A DNA stretch of 64,000 nt from Salticus scenicus (Eukaryota > Arthropoda > Arachnida > Araneae > Salticidae), in contig OZ005649.1 of assembly GCA_963930645.1 (NCBI GenBank), positions 381,939,887 to 382,003,886 of the forward strand, written 5' to 3'. A program made the position numbers and the translations under genes. Below the pieces are notes generated by a model, which worked only from the letters and a program-made list of their open reading frames with translations, had not been told where the DNA came from and searched no databases. Within the stretch, counting starts at the first letter, position 1. Every line of letters starts with the position of its first letter. Of the stretch, positions 34,165-46,233 are shown piece by piece.

Positions 34165-35227
34165 TTACTTCCATTACCCTACTACCGTAGGTAATGGAAG
34201 TATTGTATTCGGTCTGAAAATTCGATATCGGGTTTTCACCTGATTTACATGTTTTAAGGTCCCCTGAGTCCAAAAAAGTGGTTTTTGGCAATTGGTCAGT
34301 GTGTATGTATGTGTGTGTGTGTGTATGTATGTGGAGAATCTTCTGGCTATTATAGCTCAGAAACTAATAAAGATACAGCTACGAAACTTTAGAATTGAGA
34401 TACGTCTGGTGTACAGGTGAAATTTCCAAATTTTGGTAAAAATTGAAAAACCGGAAGTGGGACATCGGAAACCGGAAGTGGGACCGTAAGTCCGTATCTC
34501 AAAAACGGCTCTAACGATTTTCTTCAAACTTGCTATATAAACACTCTATTAGATGTCCTTTCGAATGATATAGTTGGTTAGTTCAGGAAAATTGATAGGC
34601 GTCCTGTATAAATAGCTCAATTTCAGGCCTCGCAATGGCGTTCCTTTAAAAACGGTTGTACGGATTTTTTTCAAACTCGCCAATTTTAACTCACTTTTAA
34701 ATATGCTTTTGTATGTAAATATTGTTTTCCTGTCAATAATTGAGTTTAACCGGAAGTGGGACATCGGAAACCGGAAGTGGGACCGTAAGTCCGTATCTCA
34801 AAGACGGCTCTAACGATTTTTTTCAAACTTGCTATATAAACACTCTATTAGATGTCCTTTCGAATGATATAGTTGGTTAGTACAGGAAAATTTATAGGCG
34901 TCCTGTATAAATAGCTGAATTTCAGGTACTGCAATGGATTTTTTTTCAAACTCGCCATTTTAACTCACGTTTAAATATGCTTTTGTATGTAATTATTGTT
35001 TACGATCAATAATTGACTTTTTGTAAATGTTAGCATCTCAGAAACGACTCTAACGATTTTCTTGAAAATTTTTATTTGGTTGATTATTATTTTTCTAATT
35101 ATTATTTTAAATAACTTATTTGACGGATAGAACAATTTTGTTACTTATTTAAATCAAAAATGTATATAAAATGTTTATAATGTGTGTAGTACTGGGTAAT
35201 GGAAGTCGTGTGGCTGTTACACACCAG
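34165..35227 (-). mobile_element. Hairpin-ended element with 299-bp internal direct repeat
   Basis: On the minus strand it begins at 35227 with CTGGTGTGTAACAGCCACAC, followed by GACTTCCATTACC. It ends at 34165 with a hairpin (TACTTCCATTACC...GGTAATGGAAGTAA), preceded by a TG-rich microsatellite at 34300-34332 and by an ACCTTAAAACATGTAAATCA block. The 5' GACTTCCATTACC equals the hairpin arm, so both ends carry a family-specific matched motif. A direct repeat of period 299 bp starts at 34449 and 34748 (AACCGGAAGTGGGACATCGG). No coding frame is seen. Confidence 0.8.
34449..35025. repeat. Two-unit direct repeat, period 299 bp, within hairpin-ended element
   Basis: Units start at 34449 and 34748 and are nearly identical for about 180 bp (both contain CTCTAACGATTTTYTTCAAA and GATGTCCTTTCGAATGATAT), then diverge slightly. 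Each unit also holds an internal ACCGGAAGTGGGAC doublet. Confidence 0.88.
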
Positions 35228-36216
35228 ATTTTTTTTTCCTTAGAAGTAAACTATTGAAATCACTTAGAATATCTATTTATATACAATAAAAAATTTGTTA
35301 TCACGATAACTTTCAAAATACTCGATCAATTCAGACCAAAATTAGACAGAGGATTATTTTATCTTTGGCGAGAAAATAATTGTTCTACTTTCATATGAAA
35401 ATAACGTATGCTTTATCAGTAAATAAGTATGACTAAATAGGCTAGTTGGAAAAAAGCCTTATCTCATCTTTTTTAAAACTTGCGTTGAGAGCAGTCATGC
35501 GAGATTGGGGATTTTGTCCCCATTTTTGGGATTATTGGGGCTTCTGGGGACGATTTTGGGGACCAAATGTTTGTGGGGGGACTTTTTTGGAGAATTCTAA
35601 AATTTTTGGGGACAAATCTGGGGAGTTCTTTCTGTCAAAGTTGGCAACGTAAGGATTTATCCCTAGAACTAGGGACTTTCAATAGCTTTATTGTTATTTG
35701 GGTTTTTTTTCAAAAATTGCCTTCATTTGGGGAAAAATCTGAGCTTTCTATGGCTTAAATCTGGTTGATATATATATATATATAGATATATATATATTTT
35801 TTTTTTGAAAAAAAATTTTATTTACCCTTTTTAGTAGAAATCACTTTGGGGATTTTTTCGAAAAAAAAAAAAAAAAAAACCCTGATTTGTGGTAATTTGA
35901 AGACATGTTTGGGGAAATAATTTTCGACCATCTGGTATCACTGGTTGAGAGAGACAAGTACCTGACTTTGCTACCAAATTCATGGTAAATAAGTAGAAGA
36001 AGAATGTTAGGAGTCCACGAATAAGGCTTTAATTTCTTTTTGTATGAAAACATTGACATTTTTGTGTGCGGTAACTGATTCGTAAATAAACATGAGGTTC
36101 AAGTTCATAAAATTCATGAAAACAAGCAAATGAATAAAATGATACTTTTAAAAAATTAAAGAACACGCTTTTACAGAAATGTGAACTAAAAAGCACAAAA
36201 TGTCTATCTTAGCATT
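35228..36216. other. AT- and G-tract-rich spacer, no gene seen
   Basis: 35500-35870 has many GGGG tracts in a T-rich context (TTTTGGGGA-type motifs), a TA run near 35770-35797 and A/T runs. Frames through it encode W/F-rich low-complexity peptides and are not genes. Confidence 0.5.
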
Positions 36217-36262
36217 AAAATGCAGGGTAAGAGAAAATCGTGTGAGTGACACACCATAATAT
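36217..36262 (-). repeat. 5' terminus of a hairpin-ended element
   Basis: Minus-strand TATGGTGTGTCACTCACACG followed by TTTTCTCTTACCCTGCAT. It is nearly identical to the end of the element at 45716. No matching 3' hairpin was found downstream on that strand, so it is a solo or truncated end. Confidence 0.6.
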
Positions 36263-36324
36263 TTACATACACCTAAATCTTTAATTAAATAATTTAGAAT
36301 TAAACAAAAACCATTTTTAAAAAA

Positions 36325-36400
36325 TCTCCCCTGACTGGGCTCGAACGTTAGACCTTTAGGTTCGTAGCCCGGAGATTTACCTCACAGCCACAGCGTTCAC
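36325..36400 (-). mobile_element. tRNA-like SINE head (degenerate)
   Basis: On the minus strand, GGCTGTGAGGTAAATC resembles an A box/D arm and GTTCGAGCCC a B box, with CTACGAA where an anticodon loop would be. There is no paired acceptor stem, so it is not a functional tRNA. It most likely heads a short interspersed element. Confidence 0.5.
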
Positions 36401-36929
36401 GTAAGGAAAGTCTTTTTTTTTACAATTTTTTTTTTTTTTTTTTTTTTTTTGCTTGCTCCCAGAGCGGTTACAAACTTACATACAAACATACATACAGGTG
36501 AAGCTAATAAAAGCGTGTTAAAAATAAATAAATAAATAAAAATAAAAAATAAAGAAGACTGCAGCTTTAGTAACAAAAATCACGATAATAGGTTTATATA
36601 TAACACCAAAACATATATAGTATTTTTTTTTCAGGATTATTACAGAATTTCTCATTGGCAAATGCACAGCTTAGAGTTCAATGAAAATCAGTCGTGTATA
36701 GATGATTTACTTTTGCTCTCTTTGGCGAAAGTTAGTGGCGAGAAACGGTACATTTCAGAAAAATTATTAACTCTATTAAATTTGAGAAAGGATTTACTAA
36801 TTCTGGCTATCCTGACACAATATTTGCCGCCAAATTTGGTCGCTAATCTCGCCAAGCCGCCAAGTTTGTAGACAATGCAGATTTCGGTCTTGGTAGGATT
36901 TTGGTGAATTGTCATCGAATCTGGCCACT

Positions 36930-38042
36930 TAAGAGGTAAAATTTGGCGAAAATTTCTAGTTTAGGGTTACCAAAATTTGGAAGCTCTAACTTTAATAAGA
37001 AGACAGTTCTGGAGTTTTCCGGAAAGTTTGTTTGGTTTATAGTGCAGAACTAAATTCTTAGTTCTACAAATAACTAATAAGACTATAAAAAAAGAAGATT
37101 ATTGATGATTATACACTAGAACTTGTCTATATCTTTACGTACTACTTTCTACACTGTATTACAGTAAAAGTGAAACAGTTAGTAGGTTTTTCATATCAAT
37201 GAAAGTGGGCGTTTGCTTAGCGTCAAATTAGCAATTCACATTTAAATTTGGCGAAAAGTGGTAGTTCAGGATTCCCAAACCTAGGAATCTAACTTCAATA
37301 GGAGTCGAATTCTGAAATTTTTCGTAATGATTCATTGGTTTCTAGCACAGAACTACCTCAAAAATACTATAAACCACTGTGAAAATACTCTCGATGTATA
37401 CAAATTTCATTCAGAGTTCTAAATTTTCGGTTATTCTTGAATTAGCAAAAGTTTTGCTCTGTAGGGCATTTAACAATGTTTATTTTACTTCTGCAGTAAG
37501 AATGAATGTTTTATCGGATTGTTTCGAGAATGTTCATTGATTATTGATTTTTGTGGCACTAATAAAAAAAAAGTTTTATGCAACTGTTTGCTTAATATTC
37601 ATTAAATAAAGTGCTTTCATCGACTAGAGCCTGCTTATACCTTTAAGAATTACATTCTACGTGAAAAATCTTTTGTAACTGTATCATTTCGGGCTCTATC
37701 TACGGGTTAAATATTCATTAAATAAAGTGCATTCGTCGACTAGAACCTGCTTATGTCTTTGAGGACTACTTTATACTAGCAAAAATGTCGACAACTTTCG
37801 TAACGATGTCATTTTTGGGCTCTATCATTAGCTTCTACTTATTTTAAAATCTTTATGATGGAAGGTCATATAGAATGGCCAAAAGCTTTGTATACTTGGT
37901 CATTATGAATACAATTTTCGTAAATATCTCCAAAACGAAAAATCACAGAAAGCTGAAAAAGGAAATGGAAAACTAGATATTATAACAAACTCAATACAAT
38001 ACTTATTACAATACTTTCTTATACTTTGTATAAAGAAGTAAT
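36930..38042 (+). mobile_element. Hairpin-ended element with degenerate direct repeats
   Basis: Ends at 38042 with a hairpin TACTTTCTTATAC...GTATAAAGAAGTAA. Upstream are a ~120-bp direct repeat (starting near 37594 and 37713, both with ATTCATTAAATAAAGTGC and CGACTAGARCCTGCTTAT) and an older ~310-bp pair starting near 36934 and 37246 (AAATTTGGCGAAAA). The 5' end is not defined. Confidence 0.55.
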
Positions 38043-38080
38043 AAAAAATAATACCAATAAAATTATTATAGACATTTTAA

Positions 38081-38283
38081 CCCGTTAACGCCCGAATTGA
38101 TTTTACAAATTATTATGAAATAATAATTAATAGTAGGCACATAAAACTTTCAGGAATCATTTAGAGTGACGCTATAACCTGTCACAAAAAAGCAGAAATC
38201 ATTCCAAGAAACCACAAACTAGTATGTTGTGGCCACCACAAGACTTTCTTCTATATTTTCCTATACATATTCAATCAGTAACA

Positions 38284-38323
<40 letters not shown>

Positions 38324-38331
38324 TTTTTTTT

Positions 38332-38363
<32 letters not shown>

Positions 38364-38409
38364 TTTTTTTTTTTTTGTGAAAATTAATACATATTCAATC
38401 ACTAACAAT

Positions 38410-38445
<36 letters not shown>

Positions 38446-38935
38446 GAATTTTTTTTTTTCTGTTTTTTTTTTTTTTTTTGTTAAAAGTAAAAAAAATCGA
38501 TAACTTTGTTTTAAATTATCACAGATTTATGGTTCAACCATTCGTTTTAAAGGTATTGACGAGATCTTTCGAATGATACCCATCTTCAAAATTTAACCCC
38601 CCCGGGGGGGTACTTCCCCCCAGGGGGGGAACCGATGCCCCCCCATGCACAATTTTTTTTTCCTAGTTAACTACTACTATCATCAATAATTCAAATTAAT
38701 TTTACAATCACAAGTTTAAAATAACTCTCATTATGCCCATTTATACGGAATTTTGTCCTATGCTGCCATGTTAAAAATTTGCATAAAATGCGATTACAGC
38801 GCCACCTGTTGAGCTATTGATCCCCAAATCTAATGGGCACCAGTTCATGTCAGGGTGCAACTAAATACCAAGTTTGGTTAAATTTCATTCATATGTTCGT
38901 GAGATACAGCGTCCACAAAAAAATGATACAGACAC

Positions 38936-38966
<31 letters not shown>

Positions 38967-39165
38967 CACAGACAGACAGACAGACATTTTCTAAAAACTA
39001 TCAATTCGTGTTCAGGACATCCCAAAACGTGTAGATCCGTCAAAAAACGGAGGTCGAAAATTTTCGCGAATCCAATACTTTCTCTATATTACATATAGAG
39101 GAAAGTAAAAATATACGTGCCATTTTATTAGCTGTTCTCAAATGAGGACACTGGGCGCTAACCGG
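38081..39165. mobile_element. TTAA-flanked piggyBac-like MITE interrupted by family 1 copy B
   Basis: TTAA at 38077-38080 is followed by CCCGTTAACGCCCG. The right end, read inward, is CCGGTTAGCGCCCA, with TTAA at 39166-39169. The two ends are imperfect inverted repeats. Nearly all of the interior is the hairpin-ended element at 38218-39108, so the host MITE would be only about 194 bp. This gives an empty-site frame for placing the ends of the inserted element. Confidence 0.68.
38218..39108 (+). mobile_element. Hairpin-ended element, family 1 copy B
   Basis: Closely matches 3207-3940, from ACTAGTATGTTGTGGCCACC to a terminal hairpin ending GAGGAAAGTAA. It differs mainly in longer A/T homopolymer blocks (38290-38480, with a partial duplication of the CATATTCAATCA segment) and a longer GACA microsatellite (38934-38986). 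It has the same C/G-rich palindromic block near 38597-38645. High similarity to copy A indicates fairly recent activity. Confidence 0.85.
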
Positions 39166-39169
39166 TTAA

Positions 39170-41020
39170 TCATTTGTAAAATGCACAGAATTCCTTAGCA
39201 TTGAGATAGACATATTTTTTTAAGCCTAAATTGATAGAGTATTGAATGATTAAATTGGATTGTAAAAAGTGTAAGTCGTTAAACTAATTTATATAAAATG
39301 AAATATATGTCCTTTATTCTGTAGCTAAAATACCCGAGTCCATTGTTACCAAGATTGAAAAAAAAAAAAAAAAAAAAAGCATTAAAAAAAAATTAACTGA
39401 GTTATAAAACCGTACCTAAACTTTTCCAAAATTTATAGATTCTTTTTCTACTAAAATTATCGCTATAACTGTAGTACATACTTATAAATACATTTATACT
39501 GAATACATGTTTTTATTACATGCACTTAAATGAAAAAGATCTCTAGCATTTTTTAAAATGTACGTTATTTAAGCCTTTTAAGTGCCGGCGTAGCGTTTAA
39601 ATAGACCAATCTAGTTTTTTTACGACTGGCGGTTGTACTATATTTATTCGCTCTCGGATACAAAACCTGCCAGTAAATTACTGGCCACTTTGGTTTAAGG
39701 ATTCAGCCACCAGGTAAAACGATGTCTTCCAAAGAGGCAGATGTAACTTTCACCTCTTTTGTCGTAAAAAACGATATCAAATTCATTTCCCCATACAGCG
39801 GAAGCAAAAAGATAAGTGCGCCATTAAAAAAGCATTTTCGTCCGGTTTTAACACGAATGTATAAATCTACAGAGCCGTCTATCAGAGCTTTTTAAAAGCG
39901 ACTCCGCGCTTGTTTAAGGGTATAACATAGTTTTCGTTTATAAGTTCCGAGAGAGGCAACTCTTTAATATTCGAGAGTTTCATGTACGCTCTCGTCGTCA
40001 AAAAATGTTACGATCGAATTTATGGGCCATCCGACGTTCCGAGAGATGGTCATAAACTGAGACCATAACTGTTAACGTGGGTCGAACGGTTGAAGTCATA
40101 AAAGTTGGGTGGCAATGGTGGAGGAGGCCAAAAAGTGGCGCAAACAACGTCTGTCTAAGAGGAGTGTTAGATTTTTCAAAAATAAATACATAAAATATAT
40201 TTACTGAAAATATTAACAATCATACTAAAGTTATTTCAGAATAATAATTAAAAAAAAAATGTTAATTATTAAATAACAGTTATTTGTAACATGTGCACAG
40301 TTTTCACTTCTTTCTTCGATTCAAAATCTTCTTTACAATCGAAATTGTGAGAAAAAAAAATTGAAATAGATCAGATTATTTTTCCAAATATTAACTTACT
40401 GTATGCATTGCGCATAGTATGAATACGTATCACATAGTATTCGATAAAACCAACCCATATAATATTATGCAGTTATACACGATGTAAGTTGAAAGAAAAT
40501 AAAATAAAAAATAAAATCTGTTTCTTCAGAAACAAGTTTTATTTATTTATTTTTTTCCCTACAAATGTAGAAAACTGTTTCATAAATGAAATATTAAAGG
40601 TACTATAATGGATCTCAATATTATTTCATAGCATATCATGTATATTTATGAATTTTAGAAAATTCTAATTAATAAAAAAAATTATAAAATTTAATAAAAA
40701 TTATATAATACACAAACTGAAGATCAGAATAATTTTCAATTAGAGGAGTTGGTGGCAATTGCTACAACATCCAACGTACTGAGATCCGAATGAATGAAAA
40801 GAATTGAACATACAAGCAGATCGTAAGCATAAATGTTTTTCAGTGAATATCAATAAATATTGACTGTTGCATTTTTCTAATAATACAAAATTAAGAACAA
40901 TTTTTTTAAAATATTATTATTGTCATTTAAACTATTTTTTTTTTTAATAATAATTTTAAACAGTGATTTAAACTTTGTTTTAGATATAAAGTTATTAAAT
41001 ATTATTTCGATAAAAAAAAT
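39170..41020. other. AT-rich spacer, nothing assigned
   Basis: 39570-40170 is less AT-rich than its neighbours but contains no frame with recognisable domains. The rest is AT-rich with short homopolymers. Confidence 0.45.
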
Positions 41021-41075
41021 AATCTAGTGTGTCCCTCACCTCTTAACCTGCATTTCAATACAATATATATACGTT
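41021..41075 (+). repeat. 5' terminus of a hairpin-ended element
   Basis: TCTAGTGTGTCCCTCACCTC followed by TTAACCTGCATTTCAATAC. It matches the 5' end at 45716 (minus strand). It could be the 5' end of the element whose 3' end is at 44281, but that region has been rearranged. Confidence 0.5.
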
Positions 41076-41164
41076 GCAGATTAACTCTTAAATGTTGTAT
41101 TTTGCCTTTCGGAAACATACCAAATTTTGTCTTCTAAAATGCTATTAGAATAATATTGAAGCTC

Positions 41165-41363
41165 TATCCGCGATTGTAATGAAATGCTCGCCCTCTGGTG
41201 GGCTAAGGTGAAATTATCACACCACTGCATATCCTCACATTATGCAATCGACTTTCCATGATGAAATGGCGGAGAAAGAATAATAATTACACGTGGCTGT
41301 TATATTTACTAACAACTGCAGTGTTCAGAGAGCGCCATCTATCGATCATTACAAACGCGGATA
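41165..41363. repeat. Small inverted-repeat element, about 200 bp
   Basis: TATCCGCGATTGTAATGA at 41165-41182 and TCATTACAAACGCGGATA at 41346-41363 are 18-bp inverted repeats with one mismatch. It has no ORF, and looks like a MITE of unknown superfamily. Confidence 0.55.
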
Positions 41364-42139
41364 ATGCCTAACACTGCCAATAAAATACATACTGATAATA
41401 TTATTAAATAAATTTTCAGCATGTCGATGGCAATACTAGTGCTGTTTAAAAAAAATAACGATAGATTTTTTATTTTTTAAATTGTTGCTGCTTGTGTTTT
41501 TTGCTTAGCTTGGAAGCTTGCGAATACCCTATTTTGTTCTGCAGTGATCAAGTAAAAATTATTATATGAAAAATTATTACATGGTAAGGTATGTAATCCA
41601 CATTTAGAATTTTATCAAGGAAAATTATTTTTTCAATTATAACCCTATGTTGCCAATTGGCGAAAAATTGATTTTTACCTTTATCAATACTTAAAATAAA
41701 ATATGATTTTTTAAAGTATTTTTCCCATGATTTATTTAAGAAATGAAAACCTAAAAACATTTTTAAAATGATTTTTTAAAAAATCAGGCATTTAAGAGTT
41801 AAGTCGTAAGACCAATAAGGTAAAGTAATAAAGTTCAATCTATTTTTAAAATCTATATATTAATAGGCGAGCATAAAATCTGTAGTCCCTTTTTAACATA
41901 TTAATTATGGGAGTAGAGGATTGAAAATGGTATCATTCGAAAGGTATGGTTAGCCGGAAGGTGCGAATAAAAATATTATTTTCTTACGATGTCAAGAAGG
42001 TATTTAAAAATACATTTATTTTTTATGCATTTTCCCTCATTTTTCCCTTTTATACACGTATTCCTTTACATTAAAAAATACCTAAAAGTAGAAAGTTGTT
42101 AAATCTGGAAATTTCATAAAGCTCAAATAAAACCATAGA

Positions 42140-42500
42140 CACAGTAATTTGTATAATGTAGCATCACTATACGCAAGCGAAGTGATGACGTCACTGTCTG
42201 TCCATGGAGCCATGAAAAAGATTTTCTATGTTAATCGTCCATTGGATTTTTTGTAAAAAAATATTAAAAAATAACGGAAATTATCTGCCGATTTTAATTC
42301 CCATATTTGGGTATAGTTATATATAAGTTACTGTCTACATGTGTTTGATTGAGTTATTTTTTCTGTAAAATTGATAAAATTTTAATTTAAAATCACAAAA
42401 CTCCAGAAAAAAAAAATGGCAAACTTCCAGTTTCGAATGTAAACATAAACATTTCATTTCAAAGGGTGATATTTAAACAATAAATATTCAACTAATATAC
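42140..42500 (+). repeat. Dispersed repeat family P, copy 2 (partial)
   Basis: Matches the reverse complement of 55600-55890: CTATACGCAAGCGAAGTG, then CTATGTTAATYG, then TATTTGGGTATAG. Confidence 0.65.
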
Positions 42501-42539
42501 TAAATAAAAGGAAAATGGATTTGTTACTAACTGCTGCAT

Positions 42540-42925
42540 GTATAAGTAGACGATACGGAAAAAATTCCGATTTCCGTTTTTTGCTGAATTTACATGTTTT
42601 GAGCTTTCTTTACGTTTCAATTAACTGAAATTGGCTACTTATTTTTTAAAAAAGTGTCTTTATTGCTAGCTTTTGTGGGTAGAAGAAGCAAGTAGAAGAT
42701 ACTTAAAAATATTTGATTTCCGGTTTTCGATGAATTTACACGTTTTGAGATTTCCTTGCATTTTAATTAAGTGAAATTGACTACTTATTTTTATTTTTTA
42801 AAAAGTGGATTTATCATTCTTTCCTCTGCATATATAAGTAGAAAATATAAGATTCAGAAAAGTTTTAGATTTTCGGTTTTCGATAAAGTTACACGTTTTG
42901 AAATTTCCCGAACTCAATTCGACCA
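42540..42925 (-). repeat. Tandem repeat, about 2.4 units of ~150 bp, built from element tails
   Basis: Units begin near 42567, 42713 and 42868. Each contains GATTTCCGGTTTTCGATGAA-like and ACACGTTTTGAGATTTCC-like blocks. On the minus strand these resemble the CAAAACGTGTAAATTCATC tail block of the hairpin-ended superfamily, so this looks like a multiplied 3' tail. Confidence 0.65.
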
Positions 42926-43929
42926 TTAGCTTCTGGGCTGTATCACACAACAAGGGGCGTTTTGACGTTGCGATTTTCTCTCATTTCAGGAAAAGCTAAC
43001 ATCTACCGAGAGAAATAGTTATATTAAGTAAAACTCTGCTGATCCAGTTAGAGTGAATATCGGCAAACAATTGCCGCAGCTGTGTTGCAATTGCATTCCG
43101 TTTAGGACAAGGCAATAACTTTGCTTTGCCTCGCTTTGCAAAAAAAAAAAATGGTCGAGTTTCGACCACTGGGCGATACTAGTAATGTAAAATAGTTTTA
43201 GGAACAGTTTTATTTAACATATAATTCTGAGTAAGAGGGTCTACCGTCGTCCTCAATCCACTGTTCAATCATAGCGCCTCTATTTACTGTTATCATCATT
43301 ATTAATACAATTATATGCACCAGGTTTTAATTAATTTTTCTTCAAACTTGGCAATCTTGAACCAATTTTTCAATTGACAACCTAATGCGAACGTCAGAAT
43401 ACTAAATTTGAATTTTCTGCAGTTATTTGTTATTAAGTTATACTGATAAGAGATATACATACAAACCAGCCGCCAAAAATCGGACTTTCGCAATCAGGCC
43501 ACCTCAAAAGGTTATATTATAAGAAAAACAGAGTTGAAAACAGAACTTGAAACTCCAGAACTGAAAACTCCTTTGTCCATAGAATGAGTACGAAAATTGA
43601 ATTTTCCTTCCTGAGCAGTCGACATAGTAAAATGTAGCAAAGAACTTCTACCAATTACATTCAGTAGAAAAGAATGCCTAGCTTAATTTTAGGTAGCCCT
43701 GTATATTGTCTACATACTGTATGCACATCACATTGTGTACTTAAATTTAGTAGTACATGAAAAACACCTAACACAAAATGAAATACACTTCCAGTAATTT
43801 TCAAGTATAGTCCCAATATATCCAAACAGTTCGTGTAGTCCTGTAAACGAATAGTGAATGATTTTTCTACTATATTTTATATGAAACCTGCTTTTACACA
43901 TATAAAAAACATATATTCATTTCATTTGG

Positions 43930-44281
43930 TTTAGTGCATACTATAATTTTTAAATGCTACTTACCTGCAATTCTTCCCATAGACGTAATGCATTTGAATT
44001 CGCTTGGATGTCCGTGTGCAAGAAACCAAAAACTGGGTCTCAACAAAAAGTTTAGTGTAGCATCACTGTATAATATAGATTTAGAATATCGAGCTTTGAA
44101 TTCCTGCTACTATTTGTTCTTGAGTTATGCTGACAACAGACAGGTACACACACACAGACCAACCGCTAAAAACATATATTTCGGATTCAGGGGACCTTAA
44201 AACGGGTAAATATAACAAAAACTTAATTAACTTAACCCAAAACAATACTTCCTCTATCATATACATAATTAGAGAAAGTAA
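43930..44281 (+). mobile_element. Hairpin-ended element, family 2 (3' part)
   Basis: Contains a GGATGTCCGTGTGCAAGAAA module, TTTAGTGTAGCATC, an ACACACACAGAC microsatellite (44144 onward), GGGGACCTTAAAACG and a terminal hairpin (TACTTCCTCTA...TAGAGAAAGTAA) at 44246-44281, followed by an A-run. It forms a large inverted repeat with 44498-44830. Confidence 0.75.
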
Positions 44282-44497
44282 AAAAAAAAAAAAAAAAAAA
44301 AATTGCTATTAGTGGCATTGTTAAAGCAGATAATTTCTATAAACTCAGATGCATTGAAAAGTGAAAGAATTAAGCTAATTAAGAATACAAGACAAGGGAA
44401 TGAATAAATATTTTTTGTGAAAATTTAATGAATAATTACAGTTGTTTCCTTTCTAATAATAAAAAAATCAAAAACAAATATTTTTATATTGTTACTA

Positions 44498-45239
44498 TTA
44501 TTTTCTCTTATCCATAAATATGGTAAAGAAGGTACTGTTTTTGGTTCAAATTTTGGAAAGCGAGTTTTTGTTCCATTTACACGTTTTGAGGCTCCCTGAA
44601 TATAAAAAACATGTTTTTATCGGCTGGTCTATGTGTGTGTGTGTGTTATCAGCATATCTCAAGAACGAATAATAGCAGAAAGTCAAAACTTGGCATCCTA
44701 AATGTCTTTCCTATACAGATGCTACACTAAACTTTTCGTTGCGATCAAGCAAATGGTTCGTGTACAGGGACATCCAAGATAATTTAAATGCATTGCATCT
44801 ATGGGAGAAATTTCTGGTAGGTACACTGTAACATCAATAGAAACAAAATGGAATGAAAAAAAATTATTATAATATATAAAAGCATGGTTTGTGTGTAGAT
44901 TGTTGTATGGAAATAATTCATCATTAATTTATTTACAGGGCAACCCAAAGTATTTGGATATATTGCGACTATAATTGGAAATTACTGGAATTGTAATTTC
45001 TTTTGTGTTGGATGTTTTTTCAAGTAAAAATAAATTTACGTACAAAATATTATTTATAGCATATATTGATTATAAACAACATGTAGGGCGCTACACAAAA
45101 TTAAGCTAAACGTTCTATTCCATTGAATGTAATTGATGGAAGTGCTTTACAAAATTTTACTATGTCAATCAACACTGCTCAGAAAGCAAGACTAATTTTT
45201 CATACATATACAGTAAACAAAATATTTTTTTAATTTTCA

Positions 45240-45283
<44 letters not shown>

Positions 45284-45716
45284 ATATCGCGTTTTGAGAT
45301 GCCCTGATTACGAAAGTCCAATTTTTAACAGTGGATCTCTATGTTTGTAGGAAATTCAAATTTGGTATTTTGAAGTCCGTGCTAGGTTGCCACTTAAAAA
45401 TATGATCAATATTGGTAAGTTTGAAGGCAAATTAATAACAGCTTTAACTTTATTTTAAAAAATTGCATGCACTATAACTGAACGGGGGGTGGGGGGGGGG
45501 TTGAGAATAGAATACATGTCGAATAAAAGACATGTATGCATACCTCATATAAGAGTTACATGTCGAATAAAATTATTCCTAAACCTATTTTAAAATTATT
45601 TTAAAAGTATATTGATCTTTATTATCTTACGCTATTGATCTTAAGAATTAATATGCAATATATCTTAATAGTATTGAAATGCAGGGTAAGAGAAAGTCAC
45701 GTGAGTGACACACCAT
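44498..45716 (-). mobile_element. Hairpin-ended element, family 2, apparently full length
   Basis: On the minus strand it starts at 45716 with ATGGTGTGTCACTCACGTGA followed by CTTTCTCTTACCC, and ends at 44498 with a hairpin whose outer arm reads GGATAAGAGAAAATAA. The 5' CTTTCTCTTACCC matches the hairpin arm with small changes. A TG microsatellite (44632-44646) and the CAAAACGTGTAAATGG block precede the tail. The interior carries a (TA)n run at 45245-45280. Length is about 1.2 kb, with no ORF. Confidence 0.7.
45245..45280. repeat. (TA)n microsatellite
   Basis: About 18 TA units inside the family 2 element. Confidence 0.9.
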
Positions 45717-46233
45717 ATTACTTTTTATTTAAAATGTTTATATTTTTTCTTTACTTAAAACATGAATTTTAACATTGTTTTAAGAGTAGAATAAAGTTAT
45801 TATAAATAGCATTTCGATAAATAAAAAGTAAAAATGTAACATTTGCGGAATCAAACCACTTACACTGTAAAACTATTAGGAGAGATAATTGCTATGAACT
45901 CAGAAATATTGAGAAGTGAATGTATGAAAATAACTGAAGATGCAACGAACCATTCTTTCACTATACCAGATTTACGGATCGGCGCGATTCTTCAGATTCC
46001 CCAGCGTATATCCTCTCTTACATGGGAAACAACCTTTACAGGAAAAGAAGATGAACGTAATAGCATCTTTTCATGCACGAGGCCGTAGTTTCTATTGTTC
46101 ATCTGTTTTTATTTCAATTTGTATTCTGACTTGAATTTTCAATATATTTGAATCATTAGGAAATTACATGAAGTGCTAAAAATTACTACGGCATATTCTA
46201 TAATAAAAATAACAATTCATATATTAACATTAA

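Noticed and set aside
36325..36400. Functional tRNA gene
   Set aside because: A B box and partial A box are present but there is no paired acceptor stem; treated as a SINE head.
38224..38415. Plus-strand ORF of poly-Lys then poly-Phe
   Set aside because: Translation of A and T homopolymers in family 1 copy B.
39720..40170. Possible coding stretch with less AT-rich sequence
   Set aside because: Short frames in several phases, with stops and no recognisable motif.
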